In this document: positions 24,121 through 35,184 of the stretch, piece after piece
Layout of the letters: every line of letters begins with the position of its first letter
How positions within the stretch are numbered: the first letter of the stretch is position 1
Assembly: GCA_964035575.1 (NCBI GenBank)
Contig: OZ037923.1
Coordinates: forward strand, 434,001-498,000
Length of the DNA stretch: 64,000 nt
Reading direction: 5' to 3'
Source of the DNA: Rhynchopus sp. YZ270_cl-10
Lineage: Eukaryota; Euglenozoa; Diplonemea; Diplonemida; Diplonemidae
Translations under genes and position numbers: made by a program
Notes under the pieces: model-generated
The model's input: the letters and a program-made list of their open reading frames with translations, nothing else
Told to the model about the DNA's origin: nothing
Database searches by the model: none

Positions 24121-25062
24121 TCATTGAAGGAATGGGTGTGAGAGGACTTCTTGTATTGTGATGCGGTGGGATGGGTTGCACTTGATCATTTCGTGCAGCA
24201 GGTCCAACTCAACCGGACACAGATCCGCCACACCGGGTCTGCTGCACAGCCCTTTTCCAGCAAACTTTGGGTAGTTTGGGTTCCATTCTGGGAGCGCCGT
24301 GAGGCCTGGCCAGGTCGCTTCGGAGGGTGTGCCTAGTGTTTTGAAGATTTCCATGAGGAGCTCTACTTCGGTGTCAAGATCGAACATGGTTTTTCCTGTG
24401 AGAATCTCACCGAAGAGGAGGCCTGCTGACCAGATGTCACATGGCATCCCATAGAATGGGGAACTTAAGGCAACCTCTGGCGCCCGGTAGGATGTGGTCA
24501 TAGCCTCCCTAGAGAGGAGGCGATCCTTCGTGGCCACCGAGCGTGCCATGCCGAAGTCGCATAGTTTGATTGTTTTGCAGGTTTCGTCGGTCAGGATGTT
24601 CATTGGTTTGAGGTCCCGGTGGACAATCCCGTTGCGGTGGAGGTGGTGGAGGCCGGAGGAGATTTCGCGGACAATGTGCTTCGCCCAGGAGGTGCCGAAG
24701 GACTCCTCGACGCAGTGTTCCTTGTAGACGTTGATCTCGGCCAGCTTGTCGTAGAGGTCGCCCCCGCGGCAGAGCTCGAAGCAGAGGAGCAGCTCGCCTT
24801 CCTTCCCCATCAGCACGCCTTCGAGGGACACAACGTTCGGGTGGGGTCCAAGCTGCACCAAGGTCGCAATCTCGCGCATCGTGCTCGGAGGGAGTGAGTA
24901 GTCAAACCAGTCGGAGGACACCTTCTTCACAGCCATCCACTTCCCGCGTGAGGTCTCCCGGACCTTGTGGACGGTGCCGTAGGTGCCTTCGCCGAGCTTG
25001 TCGTGGATTTCCAAGTCCTTCTCCTGAAACACCTTCAGCCCCGGTGAATACACTCCAGTCAT
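24121..25062 (-). CDS. CDK-like (CMGC) serine/threonine protein kinase
   Basis: One exon, 313 residues, the normal length for a bare CDK catalytic domain. Visible motifs in order: glycine loop GEGTYG (24-29, keeping the Thr-Tyr pair inhibited by phosphorylation in CDK1/2), catalytic Lys in MAVKK (46), PSTMRE helix (59-64, the cyclin-binding PSTAIRE position), HRDLKPMN, DFGMAR, TSYRAPE and the CDK-insert-like tail WPGLTALPEWNP. The usual activation-loop Thr seems to be replaced by Ser in LLSREAM. An insertion in the hinge-to-helix region (NVYKEHCVEESFG) is longer than in CDK1/2. It probably phosphorylates cell-cycle or transcription targets with a cyclin partner; the subfamily cannot be set by eye. 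The ATG is preceded by CTTCACAG and CACTCAG acceptor-like sites. Confidence 0.92.
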   Translation of the reverse strand: MTGVYSPGLKVFQEKDLEIHDKLGEGTYGTVHKVRETSRGKWMAVKKVSSDWFDYSLPPSTMREIATLVQLGPHPNVVSLEGVLMGKEGELLLCFELCRGGDLYDKLAEINVYKEHCVEESFGTSWAKHIVREISSGLHHLHRNGIVHRDLKPMNILTDETCKTIKLCDFGMARSVATKDRLLSREAMTTSYRAPEVALSSPFYGMPCDIWSAGLLFGEILTGKTMFDLDTEVELLMEIFKTLGTPSEATWPGLTALPEWNPNYPKFAGKGLCSRPGVADLCPVELDLLHEMIKCNPSHRITIQEVLSHPFLQ

Positions 25063-25212
25063 ATTTGAGATTTTTTTTGTGTGTAAAATCTGAGTGGAGG
25101 CTGTGAAGTGTAAAATAGAGGAATGTGAGAGGCAATAGGATAAAGCGGTAAGCTGGTATTGTTTGGGTTACCTTTTTTTAAATGGGTGAGAAGGGGGGTC
25201 CGAGGGGGAGGC

Positions 25213-28200
25213 CAAGGGTACCTGTAAATATTGGGGGTAAAATCCCCGATCCCCGATCCCCGATCCCCGGATTACGTTTAGGGGGGTTTTTGTAAGGGGG
25301 CTCTTAAAGAGGGGTGCAGGGAGGGCGCAGAGGGGTGCCTATGTATCGCATTTCGCTACCTACCGCCAAAGCGGAGAGGTGCAGTCAAAAAGAAATAAGG
25401 AAAATAAAAATAAAAAAGAAGAAAAACAGACAATTAGCCAACCAACTGATCTTGATAACTTGATGATAGGAAAGAAGACTTGCCTTCGTTGAACGCAGCC
25501 CAAAAGGTGAAATCCTGATGTGGCACGCAAAGTGAAATGATGTGAAAAGGAAATGGAAAAGCCGTTAACAAGTCAAATGTCGATTCTCTTTTTGTCTGGT
25601 TTCTACACACTTAGATGTCTTCGTGTGGAGAGAAAAAATAAAATGACGTCATCTATTGATAATGAAAAGTCTAATGCTTCACGCGCTTGGTTTGTCGGCA
25701 GTCGCCGTCATCGCTTCCGCCTTCCTCTTCCTCCTCCTCTTCTTCTTCTTCTCCTTCTTCGTCTTCTTCGTCTTCCTCCTCTTCGAATTCTTCGTTTTCT
25801 CCAGACGACGTTTCTTCAGACGACTCTTCCTCAACTTCCTCGTCATCCATCTCTTCTTCGTAGTGGGGGAGAGAACCTTTGGCTGCACGCATACGCTCCT
25901 CAACTTTATCAAATATTCCTTTTGGTGCGACACGTTCCTTCCGTTTGCGAGCTAGGCGACGTGGCTTTTCCAAAAATTTAATCGTGCCATCACGGATAAA
26001 TGTCGCCGCGTCTGCAGGTGCCGGGCCAGAATCCCTGATAATCTGCTCATCGCAGAGTGTCGTCACTGCTACCTGGGTTCTTTTGAGCACAGAGTGGCGC
26101 AGCTTCCCGAACATACCCTCCGCTTTACATGAAGAACACGACGAGAAGACAACACCGTATTCCAAGGCGATCTTTACTCTCCCCTGTACACCGTTTATCA
26201 CTGCGAACCACCGGCTCCACGACGTGTCCTGCTTGGCCATAGTTTTAGCAAGAAGCCACTGACCAGATGTGAAGTCGTCGCTCTCATCCGGCAGTTGACG
26301 TTGCATACCCAGGGACTCTAAAACCAGGCCCAGTTCCTGGTTTGCGTATCCCTTCAGGTCTGCGTCAGAGAGCGCAGATATGCGGTAGATGTTCAACATC
26401 GTTACAACCGCCTTTGCAACTGGACCTGTCCTCTGGACATAGCGCTTCAGCCCCGCTATGGACACTTCGCAAGCTTCCATGCGCGCTTCCATACTGCTCT
26501 CTTCATTTTTCAGCAACTCAATCTCAGCGATGCTCTCGTTGACGGTAAAGAGGACGTGCAAGAGGATGGCGCCAGATCCCTGTGCCACCAGAGTTGATTT
26601 CTGCAAAATTTTTAGCAAGGCACAGTAGAAATCCAAATTCGGCGCGAGGGTTTCATCTTCAAGAAGGCGGAGGAGCTTCGTGTGGGTGGCTTTGAGTCCT
26701 TTCGTTTTTGTCTCACCGTCGTCGTTGCGAGCCTTTGTGTTGGTCCACGCAGTGCCGACAGCCACGTGGTGCCTCCACATAGGGAGCATCCGCTTCGCCC
26801 GCAGAAACGTGGTTGTGTGCTTGGCCAGCCACCGGATTCTGTACGAGACAGAAGGTCTCAGCACCAGTTTCCTCTGCTTGCCGGTCTTCGTGAACTTCTT
26901 CTCCGACTCGAGCACCAAATCGCGGTAGAGCTTGGGCGAAGAAAAGTAGCTACGGTCGAGGTCCCGGATCATGTCCGACAGCTCCTTCACCCCGGAGAGC
27001 TTCATCAGGGGCTTCATCTCCACCTGGATGAGGTGCGCACTGTCAGCGAAATGCCCCTGCAGACACCTCTCCTTGAGCTTCATCACCCCGACGAGACCGT
27101 TTTTATGCCCCGTCAACGTGCTGCAGCTGTCAGCAATAACCCCCGACACCTCCTTTTCTGTAACACCCACAGCACCAATGGCGTCTTGCAACTGTTTGTA
27201 GACAGACTTAGCGTTGGCGGACACATCTTTGTTCTCTGTAAGCCCTACATATCTCTCCACAACACGTAATGCTTGTCCCGCCGCCGAGTACAGGAGAAAG
27301 CGGAGCAAGAACACGTTGACGTCTTTATGAACCCCTTTGATGGAACTGCCTTGCCCTTGGAGCTGCGCTTGCCAGACGTCGCAGTGAGTGCCGAAAGCTC
27401 GCGCGTCTTCTCAAGAAGCTGGCGCTGCATGTCTGCGACCTCCGCAGAGAGTGCGGCACGCGCCTCGGCAGCAGCCTTCTTGTCCATCTTCGGTGCTGCA
27501 GGTGCAGGTGTGGGTGCAGGTGTCGCTGCTGCCGCTTCACTTCCAGTAGACATCGCACGCACTCCTTTCACGAGAGGCCGGAGTCTCAAAATTGTCAAAA
27601 CAAAAAAAGGGGGTGGTGCAGGGGTGTGTGTGTCCTGAGGTGTTCGCTGTGGAGGGGGGCGTCGGTAATTAGTGCAAGCACACTGCAGCGCTTTACCTCC
27701 ACAGAGATTTTCTCCCGACACTGCTTTGCCCATATCGTGATCATTTCTGACACGTGACGGGGGACAGCGTACTTGTTCGTAATGCCGGGGAGGGAGCCGG
27801 CTGTTGCTGCCACCACGCTGTGTTCTGTCCCCTTTCGCACTGCACTATAAAACGTGCAGTGGAGTTGGGAAAACAGATCGACCTTTTTTTGTGAGGGCCG
27901 GATGATCTTGCGGGGCTTCGGCTGCGTTGCCTCTCCTTTCTCTGACTTCGCGTCGTTTGCCTTGTTGTGCGCCGTGGAGGTGAGGTGCTTGTTCTGTGCC
28001 CGTCGAAGCGCATCTGAGGAGTGAGTAACCTGGAAGTCTATCCAGGCATTTTTCTCCTCCTGGCCGAACTTCTCCATCCGCCGATTCTTCACGGCATCTG
28101 CGCAGGTCTGGCACCCCCACTTGCCACCTACTTTTTTGAAGCAGGCCTTCGGGTCTGCTGTTGTGGTGGGGTTCGGCCGCAGCAGCTCTCCACCATCAGC

Positions 28201-29237
28201 CGCCTTAACGACGAGCTTGCCATTGGCGAAGGAGAGTGCTACTCGTTTTCGTTCATTCGGCGCTTGAACAAAAAAAAAGGTGCAAAAGTGCCCGTGCTTT
28301 TGACACCCCACGGGAGGAAGGAAGAGGATCACCGTCCCCAACATCACTGGTCCCCGCTGGAACTGGGGCGGGGTGACAACAGAAGTGGATCGTATGTTTT
28401 TTTTAGCGAAGTGGTCAACCTCAAGGTTTGTGAGGCACACAAATGTCCCACGCAGGCTACCTTCGTGAACCTCTTGCCACCTCTCCGCCGTCATGCCGAA
28501 GTCGTCCCTTGTCGTCTTCGCGATGAACTCGCGGATCTCCTCTTTGCTCGGTGCCGATCCCATCCGCTTGCGCTCGTCGGACCACAGCTTTGCCCCCATC
28601 AATGCGACGTACCCGCATGTCAGCTTCTGCTGCGCATCCCCGGTATCAGCACTCGCGGTTGTCTTCGTTGCGTACCTTTGCGCATGCGTCTCACACGCTG
28701 TTTTCCGGGTGCAGAGGTACGTTGGCAAAAAGTCGAGAACATGATACTGCATTTTAACTTAAGATAAAAGATAAAAGCAAGAATCCCTGAAGGGGCTGTG
28801 GTGGAGGAGGGTTTTCAAGGAGGGAGAGGGAATGGGGAAATCTCAGAAAAGTCACTCGCTGCGTGATTTTTTTTTCTGCTCCTGTTTTATTTGAAAGATC
28901 GGAACGATCTGAGTCGGAATACAAATTTCGGCCCGGCCGGAAATCCGCAAATACCGTGGTCAACGCCAGTGTAAGGTAAAGGACACACATACCAGAGGGT
29001 TATTACACGTAAAAAACTTGAAAATACCCACTCGCTCCTCAGGGTAACGTTTTTCAAATTGAAACCGGCTTTATTTGAAAGATCGGAACGATCTGAGTCG
29101 GAATACAAATTTCGGCCTCGGCCGTAAATCGGTTTTAAATTAATAACAAACAGATAGCCTTTCCCCATGTACTTTTACGTGGGGAAAATTTCCCAAAAAA
29201 AATCCGGGGCCCGATCCCCGAGTTACAGGTACCCTTG
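25213..29237 (-). mobile_element. Autonomous-looking hAT-type DNA transposon, 4.0 kb
   Basis: The ends are CAAGGGTACCTGTAA and its complement. They are flanked by GGGGGAGGC at 25204-25212 and 29238-29246 (9 bp); if the left end is read one base earlier, the duplication becomes the 8-bp GGGGGAGG expected for hAT. The minus strand encodes a transposase (25671-28752). The right subterminal region has two copies of a ~60-bp unit, GCTTTATTTGAAAGATCGG (about 28885 and 29067), also present in the small element at 11896-12650. The left side carries a CCCCGATCC tandem motif (25242-25266). Confidence 0.88.
25671..28752 (-). CDS. hAT-superfamily transposase, in at least two exons
   Basis: The N-terminal frame (28752 to about 27700) has a zinc-finger-like stretch, WGCQTCADAVK ... 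HLTSTAHNKA, as in TTF/BED-type fingers of hAT proteins. The C-terminal frame (from about 27340 to 25671) has the RNase H-like core: VVERYVGL, then ADSCSTLTGHKNGLVGVMK (the family's SDGA..MTGxxxG step with catalytic Asp), then a helical insertion, and finally SSCKAEGMFGKLR, matching the conserved Glu and dimerisation region (ERxFS...R). A very acidic tail ends it. The middle, 27340-27700, needs splicing; a coiled-coil frame (about 27290-27560) may be an exon, and 28263-28460 may be an in-frame intron. The first catalytic Asp is not certain. It resembles the ZNF862/KRBA2-like hAT group. It should cut and paste elements bearing the GGTACCTGTAA ends. Confidence 0.8.
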
Positions 29238-30228
29238 GGGGGAGGCACCTACTAACAATGGAATATTGACGGGGGGGGGGGGAAAAAGTTGCCTTGAAAT
29301 GGTATCCCCTTCTCCAAAGAGCAGAAGGAGGAGACGGCCACGCACACAAGCAGACCCAGCAAGACGTTAGATCGTGTGGACGGTGGTGTGAAGTTGACTG
29401 CTGGTGGATCATCACACCAACAGAGTACACGCCACCACCAGTAACAAGGGCAAACCCGCAAAGACTGCAAAAGACGTTGAAATTGCGAAGAAACGCTTGT
29501 ATAGAGTCCGGTACTCCAACACCCCTACAACGCGGCAGCTACGGACAGGCTAACGGCGAAGGCTTAAAAGAAGAAGATGGCCGAACACCCTACGAGCATC
29601 CTCACCATTCTGCCCACACACACCGGCTTGCAAATCCAATTGTGGTTAACGGTGACTTGGATGTCTCTGAAGGTACCGAAGCAGATGACGTAAAAGATGA
29701 CAGATCAATTCTTTTTTTTTTTTTCGTTTCGGAGGGGAAGGGGGAGACAAATCAACACTAATATATTATGAAGAGGGGTACAAAAAAAAGGGTCAGAAGA
29801 GAAACAGTAATTTTCTGTCGGTATAGACAAGAAGCAGTCGGTAATACCACTTCGAGCTAAGAGAAACAATAATTGAAAAAAAAAAGGTTGGATGAGTAAT
29901 GGCCTCACATACACATCTTTTGAAAGATGACTGCCTGCAATCTCTCTACAATGCTGGTCGTTTTTTTATATTTTTGAAAACTTGGTTGTATTAGTGTAGC
30001 CACCTCAGAGTGCGCTCCACTATATTTTTATTTGATGTGGCTGAAAGGGGGGGGTGATTTGCACTTTTTGCGCATTTTTTTTCACACTTTGGCGCACTTT
30101 TTGCGCCCCCCAATTCAGTCACACCATTATTCTTATTTGTTTTTGAAAAATTGTTGGAATAGTGTAGTTGCCAGAGGTGCAAGATTCACTGTCCCTGAAG
30201 TAATTTTTTTTTTATTTTCCTATACATC

Positions 30229-31491
30229 CAGGGCGTTCGCCCCGGGGCGAAAAATATTTTTTTTCGTTAAAAAAATCTTTTCCTGAAAAAATGACATTTT
30301 ATTTCGCCCCAGGGCTTCGCCCCACCGGGGCGAAACCCTGTATAAATAAATAAATAAATAAAAAAAAGGGGGAAAAAAAAAAAAAAAAAAAAAAGAGAGA
30401 GAGAGATTTCTCCCCACCACCCTGTCGACCCCCCCGGAGGCATACCTTCGCAAATTTATGACGTAGCGCGTAGCGGGGGGGACGTAACGTAACGTAACGT
30501 AACGTAACGTAACGTAACGTAACGTAACGTAACGTAACGTAACGTAACGTAACGTAACGTAACGTAACGTAACGTAACGTAACGTAACGTAACGTAACGT
30601 AACGTAACGTAACGTAACGTAACGTAACGTAACGTAGCGTACATGACGTACGTAGCGCACATGACGTAGCGCACATGACGTAGCGCACATACGTTCATGG
30701 GGCCAGATTTGACGAAATTTAATGTGACAAGAACTTGCCCATTTTTCGAAATTGACCCCACGGTGGAAAGATCAGTGATCCGAAAATGCAAATAACAGCA
30801 CTTTTGGCCACATTCTCCACACGGGTGTAACGTTCCCTGTACAAAAGGCTCACGACCCCTATTCGCAAAAGGGGACGTAGCGCGTAGCGCCACCCCAAAA
30901 TCAGGGTCAATTTGCGAAGGTATGCCCGGAGGGGGGGTCGCAGAGGGGGTGTCCACTGTACTCAAAATCATCCGCAAACCCGCCTGCCGTGAAAGGAAGT
31001 TTCCCCAGCACTCCTGCTCGCTCCTCAATCCTGCAGTCTGCTGAAGGTGTCCCGTACCCCCTGGTATAGAAGGTGTCACTACTCGTGTCAACTCTACCTT
31101 CAACGGCAGAGAGACGTTTTAGTTTATTGAAAATAGTCAAAATAAGGATGAAGTCTCATATGACAGATGCCTCTCTCTTGTACATCTGTTTGATTAAACA
31201 GCACAAAGAGACCCTCAGTGAGGGGGGATTGATGAAATTCTCCATCGTTTTGCTGGTTTTAGTATCAGGAAAGTTCAGCTGTAATAGCACTTGTGCTGGG
31301 GAAGGGATCACGCGCAAATCGCAAAATTTTTTTGACCACTCAGTACCAGGGATTCACCCCCACGAACTAGCTTCTCTCCGGCGGGAAATTTTTTTTGACC
31401 TATTTTAAGCACTAGTAAAAAACCAAAAATTTCGGGTTTTTTGGCATTTCGCCACGATCAGGAAAAAACGATGGCGATAGCGAACGCCCTG
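30229..31491. mobile_element. Non-autonomous hAT-like element, 1263 bp
   Basis: The ends are perfect 12-bp inverted repeats, CAGGGCGTTCGC. The 8-bp TATACATC is duplicated at 30221-30228 and 31492-31499, as expected for hAT. No transposase is present. It carries an (ACGTA)n array, a nested hairpin at 30312-30342 (CAGGGCTTCGCCCC and its near complement), and the same module (GAAATTGACCCCAC) that lies beside the GTACA array of the other hAT-like element. Confidence 0.87.
30482..30636. repeat. Pentanucleotide microsatellite (ACGTA)31
   Basis: 155 bp of near-perfect units, followed by degenerate ACGTAGCGCACATG copies up to about 30690. ACGT is self-complementary, like the GTAC core of the other array. 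Confidence 0.95.
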
Positions 31492-32055
31492 TATACATCC
31501 GATGTTATAACAAAATGACACAACATAAAAACACGGTATGTCATTCGTCATAACGCCAGATGTATTGTTGATTGTGTCGTATTTCTGACAGAATTACCCA
31601 TCAGAATCACACAAAGTAGCCCAGCCACCATTGCGAAGGGAGGGGAAGGCATCTGGGGGGGGTGGGGTGTGTGGGGAAGGCGAGGGTAGGTGGGTAGGTG
31701 CACGCTGCTTCCCTTCATCCCTCCCCATGGGTAACACGGCTGGTCATAACTGAAAAAAGAGAAGTTGGTGAGATGGGAGAAAAATGCCCTCCCCCACTTC
31801 GTCACCTTGAAATAAACAAATTCATACACGATTGTCAGGGGTGGGTGAGCAAAAAAGCACGCAAACACCGACCAAGAAAAAAAAGTTTGTTCGCCCTTGT
31901 TGTGGATCCAAAAAAAACGTTGCACAAACCACGTCACGAAGATAAGATCTTGGAAAAACACACGCTTTTATTTGTTTCGTGCCGCCAAAACACGCACTCT
32001 ACCTAGCAATACTCAGCGAAGGAATTGCCCCAAACACACCATTTGATGCAAAATA

Positions 32056-32170
32056 AAGTTGACTTCAAATACAACAGCCCCTCTCGTGAACAGTGTACCT
32101 TTGGTACACTGTTTCACGGGTGGACACCCAACCATGCAGTCCACTACATCCATTTCGTGGTTTACATCTG
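32056..32170 (+). repeat. R1 dispersed repeat
   Basis: A near-full copy: AAGTTGACTTCAAATACAAC, GTACCTTTGGTAC hairpin, ACACCCAACCATGCAGTCC, end CGTGGTTTACATCTG. Confidence 0.75.
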
Positions 32171-33224
32171 ACATAAAAAATGCGCAAAAGTCCGGATCAT
32201 GGTTGTCTGGACTATTTTAACTTTTCCCGAGGATGAGCACCACCATAATTATTTTGGTTACACGAGGACGAGAAGGAGGGGAGAAGGAGGGGAGAAAGAG
32301 GAAGACAACACAGAACAAAGCTACAACAACCACAACAACAATACAAAAAAATCGTAAAAAAAAACCAGATGTTTTTTTTTGTGATGGATCCTACACCTAT
32401 CATGGCTTAGTCACCTTGATAGTAACAAAAAGTGGGGTATTTTTCGAACCCCCCCACGCAAACAAAGAACTCTGAGAAGTAGTGCGTTATATCCCATTTT
32501 TTCAGTAACACAACAAAACATCGGGTAAAAAAAACCCCTACTTGGTCTTCCCACACACATCTCACAAAACCCTATCAAATTAACCCCATATACCCCCCTA
32601 TTGATTTCCGATAATACTAATAACAAATTACGTTTGAGAAGAAAAAGCCACCATTGAGAATCTGTGAAAGGTTATGGAAGTACACCCCTTTTTGTCTGGC
32701 CATAATACCTATTTTTCTTACTACCCCATATATAGAGAGGCCCAAAGGCACCCTGCTTATGTCCAGCCTGCTGTTCGTCGCGAGACATCAGGGGAACGTC
32801 AGATGGTATGCAGTAAACAGTAAAGAGCGATGGCAGCTCCGCCACCGTTCTGTTATACGCCAACATTAACAGCAGGTGTCCTAAGGCAAGCTCAGTGAGA
32901 ACAGAAATCTCACGTAGAGCATAAGGGTAAAAGCTTGCTCGATACATGATCTCACACCGTTCAACAACCTCTCGTTGCACAACGTCTCCATTATTATGAT
33001 GTGGTCGGAGGCAGAGCTCTCTGTGTGCAGAGAAACCTTACCTAGGCCTAGCCTTGTGGACTCACAAAAAATTCAGCTCCAATTAGCATGACACCACGTT
33101 ACAAAGAGAAGTAAAACAAAACAAAAAACTGACTTTGAAATATGCGTTGAGTGTACCGAACCGACGCCTGAAAGAAATGACAGTACAAAAAAAAAAAAAA
33201 ATCACGGCACTTAAGGCACTTCGC

Positions 33225-33896
33225 TTAGTAGACGTATCTTTGAGGCGATCCACCACCGTTGAAAGGGCAGGGGTGGCTGTGTGTGCCTGTGAGGTGGCGT
33301 TCGCACCATTCGCAGGGCATGCCGTCTCTGTGCGCAGCGCGGGCCTCGGCAAGCCAGATCTCGCGCTGGCGGAGGCGTCTGTTCTCGGTGGCGAGGTGCG
33401 AGTTTTCTCTGTCAAGCACGTCCACGACGTGCACATCACTCACCAGACGAGGCGAACGTTCCCGGTACGGACTGCCCTCACGGATGACCACTGGTGTATC
33501 ATACTCACGATGCACCATAGGCTCACGCACCACCTCTACCACACGCGGGGACGCTGTCGTGTACACTGGGGAAGCGCTCCGCACGACCCGCCGCGTGCTG
33601 GGTGCGTACCCATCATGCACGTATCCATCACGGTACGGACTACCATCTCTGTACACCACCCTCGACCCACTGACGTACCCCTCCCGCTGTACAACCTGTC
33701 TGCTGTATGGGCTGGTGCTCCGTCCGGTTACCACCGTCGCATGGTCGACACCCCGTGCAGAGCTGATGCCGCGCAGACGCCCGTCGGAAGGCTCCCCTCG
33801 GCATTGGAAACACTTAAAGCCGCTCTTCCGGAATGCGCCAGCACGGTCCTGCCGGCCGCACACTACGCACAGCGGGCCAACGACCACCGAGGTCAT
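33225..33896 (-). CDS. Hypothetical protein with terminal zinc-type Cys motifs
   Basis: One exon, 223 residues. The N-terminus has CVVCGRQ and KCFQC about 16 residues apart, which together could bind one zinc. The middle is Arg/Ser/Tyr-rich with repeated DGSPYRDG / REGSPYRERSP units and is probably disordered. A short coiled coil (DRENSHLATENRRLRQRE) and a C-terminal CEWCERH...HPC motif follow. The charge pattern recalls RNA-binding or cytoskeletal linker proteins, but I do not recognise the family. The ATG at 33896 is preceded, on the gene strand, by CCATATCCAG about 25 bases upstream. Confidence 0.7.
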   Translation of the reverse strand: MTSVVVGPLCVVCGRQDRAGAFRKSGFKCFQCRGEPSDGRLRGISSARGVDHATVVTGRSTSPYSRQVVQREGYVSGSRVVYRDGSPYRDGYVHDGYAPSTRRVVRSASPVYTTASPRVVEVVREPMVHREYDTPVVIREGSPYRERSPRLVSDVHVVDVLDRENSHLATENRRLRQREIWLAEARAAHRDGMPCEWCERHLTGTHSHPCPFNGGGSPQRYVY

Positions 33897-34032
33897 GATG
33901 AGGGGGGGTGTTTTGTGTGAGGCCTGGATATGGTTGCAAAGTGTTGGAAAAAAAAAAAAAATGCTACAACGAAAACAAAAAAATTATAGTGGAGTTCATC
34001 CTCGGGTGTCTACACCAATACAACCAAGTTTT

Positions 34033-34084
<52 letters not shown>

Positions 34085-35184
34085 CTGGCATGCCTGAGAA
34101 CCTCCGCGAACGACGACGAAGAAAGGTATTGACCTTTGTTCAAATCAAGACCCCACAGGATACTTTTATGAAAAGAGCAAGATAGAAGGAAAACCATGGC
34201 CCCTGTGGCGAGGTGGGGTAAACCCCCGCACCAGAGGGGAGTACTGTGCATGCATGCTCCATGCGATCGATGCCGAGGGCACCTCGAATGCGATTGACGG
34301 AAAGGAAAAAGGGGGAAACGGTTCCCTCAAAAGGAAGGGTTGAAAGGGAACGGCGGCTCACAGCGAGGTTAGCCCACTGAAGAACGACTTTGTGGGTCTT
34401 ATGTAAAAAAACCTCCATTTTCTTTTGCACAAAAAAAAAAAAAGCCCCTATTTTTTGTATTTGTTTTGTTTTTTGCTTTTTTTCTTATCGATTTTTCGTT
34501 ACGCTCGGGGAAGTGGGGGGTGGGTGGGAGGGAGGGGTTTCCCCCTACAGATCTATTACCGTATGTATAAAAAAAAAATGACTTTTTTTGGGGAAATTTT
34601 TTCCCCGGAATACGACATTTTTTATTATCGTGTACGGTATAAATAGTAGCACAAAAAGGTGTTGATGAGAAGAAAAAATACGTTTTTTGAACAAACAAAC
34701 ATGCGCACACTACGCATAGATTTCAAAGAAAAAGTTTATAAGATGACCCTAAGCCTCTCGTGCTTAGCCACCTTAAAGAAAAGGAGGGGTTTTTTTTAAA
34801 ATGGTGGTGTTGGCTTCACAGTTAAGCCTGAGAGGAGGTGTGTGTGTGTGGTCCCCCCTTTTTTTGTATTGTCTTTTGCCCCTTCCCTCTTCGATGAGAG
34901 ATTAATCGTCATAGGGGGACGTTTTAGTTAAGTTTTTATAATGATTGTAAAGTTAAACACTCGGGGGTAAGTAGGTAGTGGCTGGCGAGAGAGAGCGGGA
35001 GAGAGAGAGACATACATACAGAAGAAAATGCGCGTTATATAAGGATTATTTCATATACTTTCTTTTCTAAACGAAAAGAAGGATATAAGAAAAAAGAAAA
35101 ATTCTGCTTGTCCCCGATGGGGTCCACTTTTTTTTAAACCATTTTTCTAGACAGGAACTGACTAAGAAAACCACATAAAAAATA

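Larger units (their letters stand above)
29238..33224. other. Spacer with a hAT-like element, no supported gene
   Basis: It contains R3 (29976-30023), R4 (30143-30190), the element 30229-31491, R1 (32056-32170) and an R2-like tail near 32400. A minus-strand frame at 32672-32980 is the only one with protein-like composition, but no domain is recognised. The plus frame 29294-29761 has no recognisable domain either. Confidence 0.55.

Noticed and set aside
29294-29761. 155-codon plus-strand frame next to the hAT element
   Set aside because: No domain and low-complexity ends; no acceptor or start context like that of the real genes.
32672-32980. Minus-strand frame with protein-like composition (ALREISVLTELALGHLL)
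   Set aside because: No start, no splice partners and no recognised family; it may be a remnant exon, but the support is too thin for a gene call.
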